A stretch of 64,000 nucleotides of DNA from Chloroflexota bacterium (GCA_003228115.1 QEVV01000001.1:248001-312000), one strand, 5' to 3'. Positions 52,382 through 61,533 are shown, counted from the first letter of the stretch. Notes: generated by a model from the sequence alone, not told the origin. Program-made: numbers and translations.

Positions 52382-53512
52382 TTAGGGATTACCACCGAAG
52401 GCGTCCTTTATACGACTAAACCAAGGCTTATCCCGGCCATCCACGTCATCACCGAAGCTTTGGGCCAGCTCCTCAAGCAATTCCCGTTGGCGGTCGTCCA
52501 AACGAGTTGGCGTAACAACTTTAACCTGTACTCGAAGATTGCCTCGGCCTTTGCCTTCCAGGTGGGGTACGCCCTTCCCCTTCAGTAGGAGTTCCGCGCC
52601 AGCCTGTACGCCAGCAGGTATGTCCATTGGGGCAGGTTCCCCTTCCAAAGTCGGCACTTCCACATGGCCTCCAAGCGCCGCCTGGGCAAAGGAGATGGGC
52701 AAATCATAGACTAGGTCATGCTCCTCGCGGCGGAAGACCGCATGAGGAGAGGCTGCCAAGACCACATAGAGGTCGCCTGGGCTGGCTCCCCGCTCTCCAG
52801 CATCGCCCTCACCGCTGAGACGAACGCGAGAGCCGTTTTCGATGCCGGCGGGAATCCTGACGGCGAGCTTGCGGGCCTGCCGGCTGCGGCCATGCCCGCG
52901 GCATTCCTTGCAGGGTTGCTCAATGATCTGACCGGCGCCCTGGCAGGTGGCACAGGTGACGACCTGTGAGAACGCTCCAAAAATTCCCGGGTGAGTCCGG
53001 CGCAACTGACCCTGCCCTCGACAATTGGAACACTGTGAACTGCGTGTCCCGGGCTCTGCACCCGTGGCGTTGCACCAGCGGCAGGAGTCTACCCGGTCAA
53101 CCTCAACTTCTTTTTCACATCCGAAGATGGCCTCTTCGAAGGAAAGGCGGACTCTGGCCTGAAGGTCTGCCCCCTTTCTTGTCTTGGTCCGGCCACGCCC
53201 ATCGAAGCCGCCGAAGAAGGCATCGAAAATGTCTCCGAAACCAGCGGCAGTGTCGGAGCCGTCGAACCCCTTGCCAGCGCCTGCACCGACGCCTGAATGG
53301 CCGAAGCGATCGTATTGGGCCCGCTTTTGGGGGTCACTGAGGATCTGATAGGCCTCATTGACCTCTTTGAAGCGATCTGCAGCGTCGGCGTTCTTGTTTC
53401 GATCCGGATGGTAGGTCATCGCCAAACGGCGATACGCCTTCCGAACTTCTTCGTCGGATGCGCCCCTTGCAATGCCCAGGGTGCCGTAGAAATCTCGCCC
53501 TTGGCGGACCAT
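52382..53512 (-). CDS. dnaJ: Chaperone protein DnaJ
   Basis: 376 residues. J domain with the HPD motif in MTYHPDRNKN, a glycine-rich segment, then the zinc region with repeats CRWCNATG, CSNCRGQG, CATCQGAG and CKECRGHG, and the C-terminal client-binding barrels. It stimulates the DnaK encoded about 4 kb away. ATG 53512 is the only start giving a complete J domain. Its promoter is separate from that of hspR-grpE-dnaK. Confidence 0.96.
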   Translation of the reverse strand: MVRQGRDFYGTLGIARGASDEEVRKAYRRLAMTYHPDRNKNADAADRFKEVNEAYQILSDPQKRAQYDRFGHSGVGAGAGKGFDGSDTAAGFGDIFDAFFGGFDGRGRTKTRKGADLQARVRLSFEEAIFGCEKEVEVDRVDSCRWCNATGAEPGTRSSQCSNCRGQGQLRRTHPGIFGAFSQVVTCATCQGAGQIIEQPCKECRGHGRSRQARKLAVRIPAGIENGSRVRLSGEGDAGERGASPGDLYVVLAASPHAVFRREEHDLVYDLPISFAQAALGGHVEVPTLEGEPAPMDIPAGVQAGAELLLKGKGVPHLEGKGRGNLRVQVKVVTPTRLDDRQRELLEELAQSFGDDVDGRDKPWFSRIKDAFGGNP

Positions 53513-53558
53513 CTATGTGTTCAATCCCAAGTGCAGTTTGAATGACGCGAACCAACTC

Positions 53559-53588
53559 ATCGTAACGGGGCGCAACGGGCAAAATCAA
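53559..53588 (-). promoter_or_regulatory. Candidate promoter of dnaJ-prmA
   Basis: On the minus strand, TTGATT (53583-53588), 18-base spacer and TACGAT (53559-53564), about 45 bases ahead of ATG 53512. Confidence 0.45.
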
Positions 53589-53680
53589 CCAGCGCCAAGT
53601 CAGCGACAACTATGCCACCACCTCCGCAGCACCATGGCCTGTAGTACAATGAGTCAACCTTCACAAGCCCATGAAACTTC

Positions 53681-54622
53681 ATGATTTCCGACACCTCGCA
53701 GCAAGCGCCAAACGTACAGACCACGGAGTGGGATGGTCTCACCTGGGTAAACATCGACCGGCCTTCATTGGCGGAGATGCAGTACCTTCAGGAAAATTAC
53801 CCGTTTCACGAGCTGGAGCTTGAGGACTGCCTGAGCCGCGTCCAGTTGCCGAAGCTGGACGAGTCATCTGAGTACATCTTCCTCGTTCTTCACTTCCCCA
53901 TATTCGACCCTAAGCGGCGCGTCACCCAACCGAGCCAAGTCGCCATCTTCGTAGGCACGGACTACGTAGTAACCGTGCATCACGGCGACCTTCGCCCGTT
54001 GGTCAAGCTTTTTGAAGACTGTCAGATGAGCGAGGATGTCAGGTCCCGCGTCATGAGCGCCACCTCCGGTCACCTGCTCTATCGGATCCTCAGCGTGCTC
54101 GTCGACTACATGTTCCCCATCATGACCAAAGTCATCTCTAACGTTGAGGACATTGAGAACCGGATTCTTGATGAGCGTGCTCCGAGCCTGGCTAGGGAGC
54201 TTTCGATCCAACGTCGCGACATCACTGCGTTCCGCCGCATCATCCGGCCTCAGATCGACGTCCTGGAAGCTCTGGAGAAGCGCCCACTCCAGTTCCTGAG
54301 AGCTCGTTTGGACGTGTACTTCAGTGACTTGGCGGACCACACCCGCCGCATCTGGAGCGAACTGGAAGAAAACAAGGAAGTGGTGGAATCACTTCAGGAC
54401 AGTCATCAGATCATCACCAGTAATCGCACCAACGAGATAATGCGAATCCTGACGATGATCGCCACAATCATGCTGCCGCTCACCGTGGTGACTGGTATCT
54501 ACGGCATGAATGTAAGGCTACCATTGGGGGGAAACGGCGTCGCCTTCGCAGCGGTCCTGGGAGTCATGGGAGTAATTTCTGTGGCGATGCTGGCTTTCTT
54601 CCGATCGCGCAGATGGCTCTAA
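53681..54622 (+). CDS. CorA-like Mg2+/divalent cation transporter
   Basis: 313 residues. A large N-terminal cytoplasmic domain with a long charged helix is followed by two C-terminal transmembrane helices. The signature YGMN sits just after the first helix (MLPLTVVTGIYGMNV). The protein should form a pentamer in the inner membrane. ATG 53681; TACAAT at 53645-53650 is a plausible -10, although no -35 is seen. Confidence 0.92.
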   Translation: MISDTSQQAPNVQTTEWDGLTWVNIDRPSLAEMQYLQENYPFHELELEDCLSRVQLPKLDESSEYIFLVLHFPIFDPKRRVTQPSQVAIFVGTDYVVTVHHGDLRPLVKLFEDCQMSEDVRSRVMSATSGHLLYRILSVLVDYMFPIMTKVISNVEDIENRILDERAPSLARELSIQRRDITAFRRIIRPQIDVLEALEKRPLQFLRARLDVYFSDLADHTRRIWSELEENKEVVESLQDSHQIITSNRTNEIMRILTMIATIMLPLTVVTGIYGMNVRLPLGGNGVAFAAVLGVMGVISVAMLAFFRSRRWL

Positions 54623-54678
54623 GAAGACCCCGACTATTCTCCCTCGCTTCCCGTTAACCTGATGCAGAGAGGCAGGAA

Positions 54679-55818
54679 ATGAGTCGGCGAACAGCTCTGG
54701 TGTATCACGACGCAATGTCGCAGCACACGCTGGGACCCAGCCATCCCATGAGGCCGGTTCGCCTGCAATACACCTTCGACCTCATGTCAGCGTATGGCCT
54801 TTCTCGTTTGCCCAACGTTTCGTTGGTTCTCCCCAGGGACGCCAAGGACGCTGAACTTGAGTCCTTTCACACAGCCGAATACGTGGCGGCGGTGAAGGCC
54901 TTCAGCCAGGGCGACCGCCTTCCAGAGCAGCCAGCCTTCAACTTTGCCGACAACAGTGACAACCCCACCTTCGAAGGCATGTACGGCGCGGCGGCCCTCT
55001 CTACCGGGGCCTCACTGAAGGCTGCAGAGCTTTTGCTTGAAGGCAAAGCTGACGTGGCGTTCAACATATCCGGTGGGCTCCACCACGCGATGGACGATCA
55101 CGCCTCCGGCTTTTGTGTATTCAACGACCCTGCAGTGGCTATCAACGCCATGACCGCCAAGGGCCTCAAGGTCATGTACATCGATATTGACGCCCACCAC
55201 GGTGATGGAGTGCAGGCCGCGTTCTACAACACCGACCAGGTGCTAACGTTGTCCATGCACGAATCAGGGCGATATCTCTTCCCGGGGACGGGTGAGGTTG
55301 AAGAGATGGGATCCGAGAGAGGACGGGGCTATTCGGTGAACGTGCCCCTAGCCCCCAATACCAGTGATGACGTGTTTCGCTGGGCCTTCGAGGAGGTGGT
55401 GCCCCCGATAGTCGAAGCCTTCAAGCCTGACGTGATAGCCACCCAGCTCGGCATAGACCCCTACTTCAACGACCCCCTTACGCATCTTCTGCTCACGGTC
55501 CAGGGCCATGCCCAAATCGTGCAGCGGCTTGGCGAGCATTCACCTGGAATGTGGCTGGCCTTCGGCGGCGGAGGCTATGATCTCATGGCGGTAGCCAGAG
55601 CCTGGACGCTGGACCTGGCGGTCATGGCTGAGCACCATCTGGATGACGACCTACCCGCCTCATTCCGTCAGCAGTACCAGGGAGCAGACAAGCTCCGGGA
55701 TGCAGAGATCCCAAATGTGGAGGATGACATTCTTCCCAAGACCCTGCTCTATGCCCAGCGGTCGGTCCAAGAAGTCCAGCAATCGGTGTTTCCGTTGCTA
55801 GGAATTGGTAGTAGCTGA
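54679..55818 (+). CDS. acuC: Acetoin utilization/histone deacetylase family protein (AcuC-like)
   Basis: 379 residues of the zinc deacetylase fold. Substrate-channel motif GGLHHAMDDHASGF; zinc ligands in DIDAHHGDGVQ and the later GIDPYFNDPL; final GGGGYD. AcuC deacetylates lysines of enzymes such as acetyl-CoA synthetase; the substrate here is unknown. ATG 54679 follows AGAGGCAGG. The gene at 55828 begins nine bases after the stop and may be cotranscribed. Confidence 0.9.
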   Translation: MSRRTALVYHDAMSQHTLGPSHPMRPVRLQYTFDLMSAYGLSRLPNVSLVLPRDAKDAELESFHTAEYVAAVKAFSQGDRLPEQPAFNFADNSDNPTFEGMYGAAALSTGASLKAAELLLEGKADVAFNISGGLHHAMDDHASGFCVFNDPAVAINAMTAKGLKVMYIDIDAHHGDGVQAAFYNTDQVLTLSMHESGRYLFPGTGEVEEMGSERGRGYSVNVPLAPNTSDDVFRWAFEEVVPPIVEAFKPDVIATQLGIDPYFNDPLTHLLLTVQGHAQIVQRLGEHSPGMWLAFGGGGYDLMAVARAWTLDLAVMAEHHLDDDLPASFRQQYQGADKLRDAEIPNVEDDILPKTLLYAQRSVQEVQQSVFPLLGIGSS

Positions 55819-55827
55819 CCCACGTTT

Positions 55828-56646
55828 ATGAGTATTGTCTCCGCTTTCGCCCGTCGTTACCCCAGCACAGCACGGTATCTTGGTTCGTGGCTTGCCCGTT
55901 TGTCCGACGTGTGTGACGGGGTATATACCGTAATATTGTCTGAGTTCATCGCTGACGGTTCACGGTCCCCGCTCCGCCTACTCGAACGTGAAGTCACACT
56001 GGCGGTTCAATATTGCCCAAACTTCGCGGCCCTAGTCGCTGAGAAAGACCCCCTGCCCACCGACTGCGACCAAGCAAACCGATCGGTGCTGGACAAGCTC
56101 GCCGAAGTGCACGCGATCGTAGGGCTTCATAGGCTCGGATTCGGTGATATCGTCTTCTCTGGGCGTCCAGACTTCACGGCCAGCAAAGATGGAAACGAAT
56201 ACGGAATCGAGGTCAAACGATTGGGACCCTCAACGGGGATACGCTCGGACCTTTACGATGAACGTGGGGGGTCGGTCGAGACTGGGCTCTTCATAGGAAA
56301 GGCCAGCAGCAACGGGAAGCTGCCCAAAGCTCTGTCCCACGGATTGAAAGGAGCAATCGCCGAGAAGGCCCTTCAGTTGAGTAAGTCGCGCCCCCAGGGC
56401 AACGGGATCATCTGGATATCCCTAGGCAGGGATTATATCCCTGCGTCGAAGTACGAGACCTTCGGTATGCCCGGATATGCCCGCGGCATGCGGCGCACCG
56501 TTGAACAATCTCTAAACGAGGCCATGGCTACGCCCCTTCTGCGTTTTGATGACAGGGAAGTCGACTACAGATCAACGGCCTTCGTGATTCTTTCGACCGG
56601 CGCGGACCAGGATGAGAAAGTAGGGAACTGGCCTCAGCTTGGTTAA
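55828..56646 (+). CDS. Hypothetical protein with PD-(D/E)XK nuclease-like motif
   Basis: 272 residues, no family recognised. Residues about 85-135 read like the restriction-endonuclease core: a helix ending LAEVHAIVGLHRLGF, then SGRPDFTAS with the PD aspartate, and the strand YGIEVKRLG giving E-x-K. The spacing between PD and EVK fits PD-(D/E)XK enzymes. The rest is mixed alpha/beta without a membrane segment. ATG 55828. It follows acuC closely. It could be a DNA-acting nuclease of a repair or defence type, or an inactive relative. Confidence 0.55.
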   Translation: MSIVSAFARRYPSTARYLGSWLARLSDVCDGVYTVILSEFIADGSRSPLRLLEREVTLAVQYCPNFAALVAEKDPLPTDCDQANRSVLDKLAEVHAIVGLHRLGFGDIVFSGRPDFTASKDGNEYGIEVKRLGPSTGIRSDLYDERGGSVETGLFIGKASSNGKLPKALSHGLKGAIAEKALQLSKSRPQGNGIIWISLGRDYIPASKYETFGMPGYARGMRRTVEQSLNEAMATPLLRFDDREVDYRSTAFVILSTGADQDEKVGNWPQLG

Positions 56647-56680
56647 GCTTCCGCACCAATGCCGGATTCGGCGGCCCGCA

Positions 56681-56780
56681 CGACTCTTCGCTTCGCTCAA
56701 GTCCTGCAAATACCTTCGTATGCCTGCGCCGCTAGAGCGCTGTGGTTCTTCGTCGCAGTGCTCCTCAGAACGACAAGAGT
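56681..56780. repeat. Dispersed intergenic repeat, two units
   Basis: Contains ctcttcgcttcgctcaagtc and, at 56743-56775, gtggttcttcgtcgc with gctcctcagaacgacaag. This matches 6317-6347 with few differences. Non-coding. Confidence 0.6.
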
Positions 56781-56785
56781 GAAAA

Positions 56786-56819
56786 ACAAAGGCCCCCGCT
56801 TTTCAGCGGGGGCCTTTGT
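56786..56819. terminator. Hairpin terminator
   Basis: 15-bp perfect stem 56786-56800 / 56805-56819 (arm ACAAAGGCCCCCGCT, loop TTTC). On the minus strand it continues as TTTGTTTTTC, so it mainly ends the small gene at 56839. Confidence 0.85.
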
Positions 56820-56838
56820 CATCTGAGTCGTCTGCTCT

Positions 56839-57147
56839 CTATTCCGATACGCTCGGGAGGGTGATCGCCTCTCCTTGGAGGATGGCGTTGGCTTCCTCCC
56901 CCACACCGATGTCCACGCAGTCCTGATAGGTGGAGTACATGGCCCTGGAACTGACCCGCCACAGCAGGTCGTCGGGGGGAACTTCATCCTGCTTCAAGGA
57001 AACACGCTGATCCACCAACTGCTTCAAGCGCCCTAGGAAGTGCAACTGAAGTGGACTGAAGGAGAACAACTCCTGCGGCTCTTGAGCCTGCAATGACTCA
57101 CCACCACTCCGCCTCTTTCCCTTTGTAATCATCTCATCTTTTGCCAT
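56839..57147 (-). CDS. Conserved-looking hypothetical protein, 102 residues
   Basis: Starts at ATG 57147 behind GGAAGGTG and is followed by a strong terminator, so it is a real single-gene unit. The N-terminus is charged and disordered (KGKRRSGGESLQAQEPQE). The rest is helical: LQLHFLGRLKQLVDQ, then DDLLWRVSSRAMYSTYQDCVD and VGEEANAILQ. One cysteine, no membrane segment. I recognise no family. It lies downstream of dnaK but is separated from it. Confidence 0.65.
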   Translation of the reverse strand: MAKDEMITKGKRRSGGESLQAQEPQELFSFSPLQLHFLGRLKQLVDQRVSLKQDEVPPDDLLWRVSSRAMYSTYQDCVDIGVGEEANAILQGEAITLPSVSE

Positions 57148-57313
57148 GGTGCACCTTCCAGCCCGGTCTGAGTGCCGGGGATTTGGGTCATCGAGGCTCT
57201 TAGCCCATCTTCCTTGAACAAATCCGCCCAGTCAATACCTCATTGTGCTATTTTCTTCACAATTGCCGGTTTGACCGAAAATGCACCCGTAGCGCTGACA
57301 CCTACGCCCTAGC

Positions 57314-59209
57314 CTAGATCTCCCGGAATTCGCCTTCGACGGTGCTTCCGTCCTCGCCAGCATCTCCCGGTTCCTCTGGTTCCGGGGCGCCAGCTCCCGT
57401 GCTCTGCTGGCTGTAAACAGCCTCCCCAGCCTTCGAAAGAGCTGCATTGAGCTGATCGACACCAGACCGGATTACGGTGATGTCCTCACTGTCGACGTTA
57501 TCCCGAACGCTTTTGACGGCCGCTTCCACTTCGTCCTTGATCTCCTGCGGCACCTGCTCCCCTTGCTCCCGGAGGAGCTTCTCTGCGCTGTACGCCAGAT
57601 TGTCAGCCTGGTTGCGGGCTTCCACCAGCTCCTTGCGCCGCTCGTCCTCCTGAGCGTGTTCCTCTGCGTCCTTGATAAGGTTCTGAATGTCTTCCTCAGC
57701 AAGACCGGAGGAGGGTTGCACAGAGATACGCTGCTCCTTTCCTGTGCCCTTGTCCTTCGCTGAGACGTTGAGAAGTCCATTGGCGTCTATATCGAAGGTG
57801 ACCTCAACCTGAGGTAGTCCCCTGGGGGCAGGAAGTATCCCATCGAGGCTAAACCGGGCCACAGACTTGTTGTCTTTGGCCATGGGCCGCTCGCCCTGGA
57901 GGACGTGAATCTCAACGCTGGTTTGGTTATCACTTGCAGTGGTGAACACCTCAGACTTGGAACTTGGAATCGTTGTGTTGCGAGTAATGAGTGCAGTCAT
58001 CACACCGCCCAGGGTCTCTAGACCCAACGTCAGGGGAGTGACATCCAGGAGAAGTACGTCTTGAACCTCTCCCTGAAGCACACCGGCCTGGATAGCAGCC
58101 CCGACGGCCACCACCTCGTCCGGATTGACTCCCTTATTGGCTTCCTTGCCGAAGGCTCCCTTCACAAGTTCAACGACCGCCGGCATTCGCGTCTGACCCC
58201 CGACTAGCACCACCTCGTCTACGCTGGCCGTCTTGACGGCGGCGTCCTGAAGGGCCTTGGTGACAGGGCCTTTGGAGCGATCGAGAAGGGAACCGACAAG
58301 CTGCTCCAGTTTGGAACGGGTCAGGTTCATGGTCAGGTGCTTGGGCCCGCTGGCGTCTGCGGTCACGAAGGGAAGGTTGATCTCCGTCTGCATCACACTG
58401 GACAGCTCAATCTTGGCCCGCTCGGCAGCCTCCTTCAGGCGCTGGAGGGCCATGCGGTCGCTCCGCAAGTCGATGCCCTGTTCACGCTTGAACTCGTCGG
58501 CTATCCATTCAATGATCATTGAGTCGAAGTCATCTCCGCCAAGGAAGGTGTCACCATTGGTCGCCTTGACCTCGAATACCCCTTCGCCGATCTGGAGGAT
58601 GGACACGTCGAAGGTGCCGCCCCCAAGGTCGTAAACGGCAATGGTTTCATCGCCCTTCTTGTCCAATCCGTAGGCCAGGGAAGCGGCGGTGGGCTCGTTG
58701 ATGATCCTGAGGACCTCGAGCCCTGCTATGCGGCCCGCGTCCTTCGTCGCCTGACGCTGGCTGTCATTGAAGTACGCTGGGACCGTAATGACCGCCTGGG
58801 TAATCTGCTCACCCAGCTTGGTCTCTGCGTCCTGCTTCAACTTCTGAAGGATCATGGCGGAGACCTCAGGCGGCGAGTAACTCTTATCTCCCATCTGTAC
58901 ATGGGCATCGCCGTTGGACGCCTTGACGACCTTATAGGGCAAACGCTCCATCACCCTCTGGATTTCAGGATCGTCGAACTTGCGACCCATGAGGCGCTTG
59001 ACGGAAAAGACGGTGTTTTCCGGGTTCGTTACAGCCTGGCGCTTCGCCATTTGGCCAACGTACCGTTCACCGGTCTTAGGGTTGACCGCTACAACCGACG
59101 GAGTCGTCCGGCCGCCCTCGCTATTCTCAATGACAGTAGACTCCCCGCCGTCCATAACGGCCATGCAGGAGTTCGTGGTTCCAAGATCAATTCCCAACAC
59201 CCTAGCCAT
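57314..59209 (-). CDS. dnaK: Molecular chaperone DnaK
   Basis: 631-residue Hsp70. ATPase signatures are [13 protein letters not shown] at the N-terminus, [12 protein letters not shown], and [13 protein letters not shown]. The substrate-binding domain and a helical lid follow, ending in an acidic [13 protein letters not shown] tail. ATG 59209 follows TAAGGAGGA. It is the last gene of hspR-grpE-dnaK. No terminator hairpin is evident before the next gene. Confidence 0.98.
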   Translation of the reverse strand: MARVLGIDLGTTNSCMAVMDGGESTVIENSEGGRTTPSVVAVNPKTGERYVGQMAKRQAVTNPENTVFSVKRLMGRKFDDPEIQRVMERLPYKVVKASNGDAHVQMGDKSYSPPEVSAMILQKLKQDAETKLGEQITQAVITVPAYFNDSQRQATKDAGRIAGLEVLRIINEPTAASLAYGLDKKGDETIAVYDLGGGTFDVSILQIGEGVFEVKATNGDTFLGGDDFDSMIIEWIADEFKREQGIDLRSDRMALQRLKEAAERAKIELSSVMQTEINLPFVTADASGPKHLTMNLTRSKLEQLVGSLLDRSKGPVTKALQDAAVKTASVDEVVLVGGQTRMPAVVELVKGAFGKEANKGVNPDEVVAVGAAIQAGVLQGEVQDVLLLDVTPLTLGLETLGGVMTALITRNTTIPSSKSEVFTTASDNQTSVEIHVLQGERPMAKDNKSVARFSLDGILPAPRGLPQVEVTFDIDANGLLNVSAKDKGTGKEQRISVQPSSGLAEEDIQNLIKDAEEHAQEDERRKELVEARNQADNLAYSAEKLLREQGEQVPQEIKDEVEAAVKSVRDNVDSEDITVIRSGVDQLNAALSKAGEAVYSQQSTGAGAPEPEEPGDAGEDGSTVEGEFREI

Positions 59210-59256
59210 GAGTCCATCCTCCTAAGAATATTGTCCAAGCCTTTTTCTTCCGCTGG

Positions 59257-59811
59257 CTAACCTTCGCTGGCGCCTGCCTCACTGGGCCGCTTGGCAACAA
59301 CGACCTGAGCTGGCCTGATTACCTTGTCTCTCAATCTGTACCCCTGACGAAACACCTGAACGACTTGGCCTTCGGGGAAATCGCTGGTCTCCTGGTGGAA
59401 GACCGCTTCGTGTTCCCAGGGGTCGAAGGATTGGTGCAGCGCTTCAATTCTGGCCACGCTTTCCGCCTCCAACATTGACCATACCTTCTGGCCAATCAGT
59501 GTAATGCCCTGAACCCACGATTCCTGAGTGTCCTCTGGAGGCACGTGCGCCAAAGCCCGCTCAAAGTCGTCTGCAACGTCCAAAAGCTTGAGGACCATCT
59601 GGCTCTTGAGCCTTTGTTGAAGGTCCTCACGCTCCTCCTCTACCCGCCGTTTGTAGTTGGCGAGATCCGCCTGGCCTCTCAGGGCCATGTTCCGGAATTG
59701 CTCCTTCTCACGCAGAGCTTCTTCAAGCTGAGCCGGTAAATCGGTAGGAGCTTCCTGTTCAAGCTCCTCATTGAGGGGCTGCTCTTCAGGCTCCTCGTTC
59801 TCCTGGTACAT
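59257..59811 (-). CDS. grpE: Nucleotide exchange factor GrpE
   Basis: 184 residues. An acidic disordered N-terminus and long helix (REKEQFRNMALRGQADLANY) precede the beta domain with FDPWEHEAVFHQE and the final GYRLRDKVIRPAQVVVA, the GrpE signature. It releases ADP from DnaK. ATG 59811 follows GGGAGGA. The start lies inside the end of hspR: the reading frames overlap by 26 bases. Confidence 0.95.
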   Translation of the reverse strand: MYQENEEPEEQPLNEELEQEAPTDLPAQLEEALREKEQFRNMALRGQADLANYKRRVEEEREDLQQRLKSQMVLKLLDVADDFERALAHVPPEDTQESWVQGITLIGQKVWSMLEAESVARIEALHQSFDPWEHEAVFHQETSDFPEGQVVQVFRQGYRLRDKVIRPAQVVVAKRPSEAGASEG

Positions 59812-60346
59812 CCGCCGGTCCTCCCATTGAATTCTTGTTTGCTTGCCCTGGCTGTGGAGCCTGGGCGTTGAGTATCCCAAGCATGTCTTCCAACATTCCC
59901 TGTACAAGGGAGCGGAGAGCCCTGGCCTGTTGCACCTCGGCGACCTGACGCCTCATTGCAAGGATGCGATCGGCCAAGGCAACGGCCATATCCACACCCG
60001 CCAAGTTGAGCCGCAACTCTCCCACCAAGTACTTGATTAGCCGCAGCTTGGAGATATCGTCATCAGAGTAGAGACGAAGGCGTCCAACCGTTCGCGAGGG
60101 CCTCACCAAACCAATGCGTTCGTACTTGCGCAGAGTCTGCGGATGCATCTCTAGGATGCGTGCGGCCACACTAATGATATAGACCCCTTCTATTCCGTTC
60201 CATTCCTCCTCTTCAGGTTCCTGGCCTCTAGCTTCAACACTTTCGCGGCGAACGACGGAACCCCCACCCATCGCCCCCTTCCAAAGGGCCTCTAGGTCAA
60301 GGTCACGAAAGGTGATGCGGCTCTTTCCTGGTCTTTCTGTCGTCAT
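59786..60346 (-). CDS. hspR: MerR-family heat-shock regulator HspR-like
   Basis: 186 residues. The MerR helix-turn-helix is clear: YIISVAARILEMHPQTLRKY, then ERIGLVRPSRTVGRLRLYSD and a following coiled helix LRLIKYLVGELRLNLAGVDM. The sequence around MHPQTLRKYE is the HspR hallmark. It has about 55 extra N-terminal residues and a C-terminal tail compared with typical HspR. ATG 60346 follows AGAGGT. It is first in the operon, so it probably represses grpE and dnaK together with itself. No clear HAIR inverted repeat was found. Confidence 0.88.
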   Translation of the reverse strand: MTTERPGKSRITFRDLDLEALWKGAMGGGSVVRRESVEARGQEPEEEEWNGIEGVYIISVAARILEMHPQTLRKYERIGLVRPSRTVGRLRLYSDDDISKLRLIKYLVGELRLNLAGVDMAVALADRILAMRRQVAEVQQARALRSLVQGMLEDMLGILNAQAPQPGQANKNSMGGPADVPGERGA

Positions 60347-60442
60347 TCTTGTACCTCTGACACCCTTCCCTCTTTGATGCCGCCTGAGGTTTCCACTCCG
60401 GTTGCCCCAGGAGTGTGTCTAGGGCCTCTGCATAGTGCCTAC

Positions 60443-60471
60443 AGGATAGCAGATTGACCCTAGCGAAGCAA
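60443..60471 (-). promoter_or_regulatory. Promoter of hspR-grpE-dnaK
   Basis: On the minus strand, TTGCTT (60466-60471), exact 17-base spacer ending in TGC, then TATCCT (60443-60448), an extended -10. About 95 bases separate it from ATG 60346. Confidence 0.5.
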
Positions 60472-60500
60472 TACAAGTACGCCATCACACATCCCAATAC

Positions 60501-60529
60501 TTGACATGAGTCGTATCACTTACTATGCT
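60501..60529 (+). promoter_or_regulatory. Strong promoter facing the zinc-ribbon gene
   Basis: Perfect TTGACA (60501-60506), exact 17-base spacer and TATGCT (60524-60529). It is divergent from the hspR promoter. A transcript from here would carry a leader of about 300 bases before ATG 60830. Confidence 0.55.
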
Positions 60530-60666
60530 GCTGCTGTGAAGTTCGCTCTAGAGTTCGCGCTGGATGGAACCTTTTCAGGGGGAGATGCGTCTAAATAGAC
60601 AAGTGAGACAGCTCAGGGAACTGGGACGCAACCTAGGTTGAACACTTTGCTCCTGACCGGAACAGA

Positions 60667-60710
60667 AGTTGCAACTGGGTTGCAACTGAACTGACATCTG
60701 GTGTGCAACT
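60667..60710. repeat. Three phased TTGCAACT elements
   Basis: AGTTGCAACT (60667-60676), GTTGCAACT (60679-60687) and TGTGCAACT (60702-60710). The GC centres are 11 and 23 bases apart, about one and two helical turns. The first two contain the perfect palindrome GTTGCAAC. They lie in the long leader of the zinc-ribbon gene and look like an operator array. The rest of the gap 60530-60829 shows no gene. Confidence 0.5.
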
Positions 60711-60829
60711 TCACACCCTTACTCTCATTTCGACCCTAGACCTGACATCAGCGGCAAGGCGACGTTCTAACCATCAGGAAAGCGCAACTACTGGGCGGCA
60801 TCTCGCCCCAATTGAAAAGGAGGAGTGCA

Positions 60830-60991
60830 ATGTTGTATTTCAAAGCCTGCCCCAAATGCCTCGGAGACATGCACCTAACCGAGGACATGTACGGCGCCTA
60901 TAAAGAGTGTATGCAGTGCGGTCTCATCCAGGACATTGAGGCGCCCAAGATTGTCCAGGTGCCCGTGCGAAAGGCCAGCAAGGCTGCCTGA
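60830..60991 (+). CDS. Small zinc-ribbon protein, 53 residues
   Basis: ATG 60830 follows a very strong AAAAGGAGGAG. The protein has two CxxC knuckles, CPKC (C7, C10) and CMQC (C27, C30), spaced as in a treble-clef or zinc ribbon. Between them is GDMHLTEDMYGAYKE, and a basic tail VRKASKAA follows. A clean terminator follows its TGA. Function unknown; such a protein could bind nucleic acid or be an RNA polymerase- or ribosome-associated factor. The conserved-looking ribosome site, knuckles and terminator make the gene secure despite its size. Confidence 0.75.
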   Translation: MLYFKACPKCLGDMHLTEDMYGAYKECMQCGLIQDIEAPKIVQVPVRKASKAA

Positions 60992-61016
60992 CCGTTACTA
61001 GCCATCCCCTCCCCTG

Positions 61017-61055
61017 AAGGTGGGCCCAGCGATCAGTAGCTGGGCCCACCTTTTT
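61017..61055 (+). terminator. Rho-independent terminator
   Basis: 14-bp perfect stem 61017-61030 / 61039-61052 (arm AAGGTGGGCCCAGC, loop of eight bases) followed by TTTTTATT. Confidence 0.9.
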
Positions 61056-61521
61056 ATTGGCTCACAATTACGTTCAAGGTCGGCGGATCGGCCCCCACCT
61101 CCAGTGTTCCCACGAAGTGTTCAAGGCCGGAGATAAGTTGCCCTACATCAATCGCCAGGCACATAGGGGCGAACGGCTGAAGAAGAAGCATCGCGTCGTG
61201 GCTCTGGCTTGTAGCGCCTGTGGGGTTACCCCGCTTCATGTGTGCTTGCCCAACGGCGGCCTTGATCAAGCCTTGGTAGAAAAGCTTGCCGGGGTACCAG
61301 GCCTTTCTCCAGAGCGGTTCCCACGTAACGTGGGCGTCGAAGAAAGAGCCATCATTGAACTGGCTCACCCCTTGCAGCAAAGCAGGTGGAGGAGGCTGCT
61401 GCCTGAGCCCCTCCACCTCTTCGAGGCCCTGGCCTGCCATCAAGCGGGCCAGATGAGCCAAATCCCTGTCACGACGGGGGTTTGAGGGTTTGCGGCGTAC
61501 AGGCTCTAATGGTTCAGTCAT
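61054..61521 (-). CDS. DUF309 domain protein
   Basis: 155 residues, helical. The family pattern is visible: FNDGSFFDAHVTWEPLWR, then FYQGLIKAAVGQAHMKRGNP. A basic N-terminal extension (RRKPSNPRRDR) precedes it. ATG 61521 is used; a TTG at 61527 is possible. It is the last gene of a unit with DUF429 and meaB, 12 bases from the DUF429 stop. Function unknown. Confidence 0.8.
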   Translation of the reverse strand: MTEPLEPVRRKPSNPRRDRDLAHLARLMAGQGLEEVEGLRQQPPPPALLQGVSQFNDGSFFDAHVTWEPLWRKAWYPGKLFYQGLIKAAVGQAHMKRGNPTGATSQSHDAMLLLQPFAPMCLAIDVGQLISGLEHFVGTLEVGADPPTLNVIVSQ

Positions 61522-61533
61522 GGTCAATCGGCT

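Noticed and set aside
60347-60500. HAIR or CIRCE element controlling the hspR operon
   Set aside because: A weak CAAGTA-N18-TACTTG inverted repeat (60474-60503) exists, but it does not match either consensus in arm sequence or spacing.
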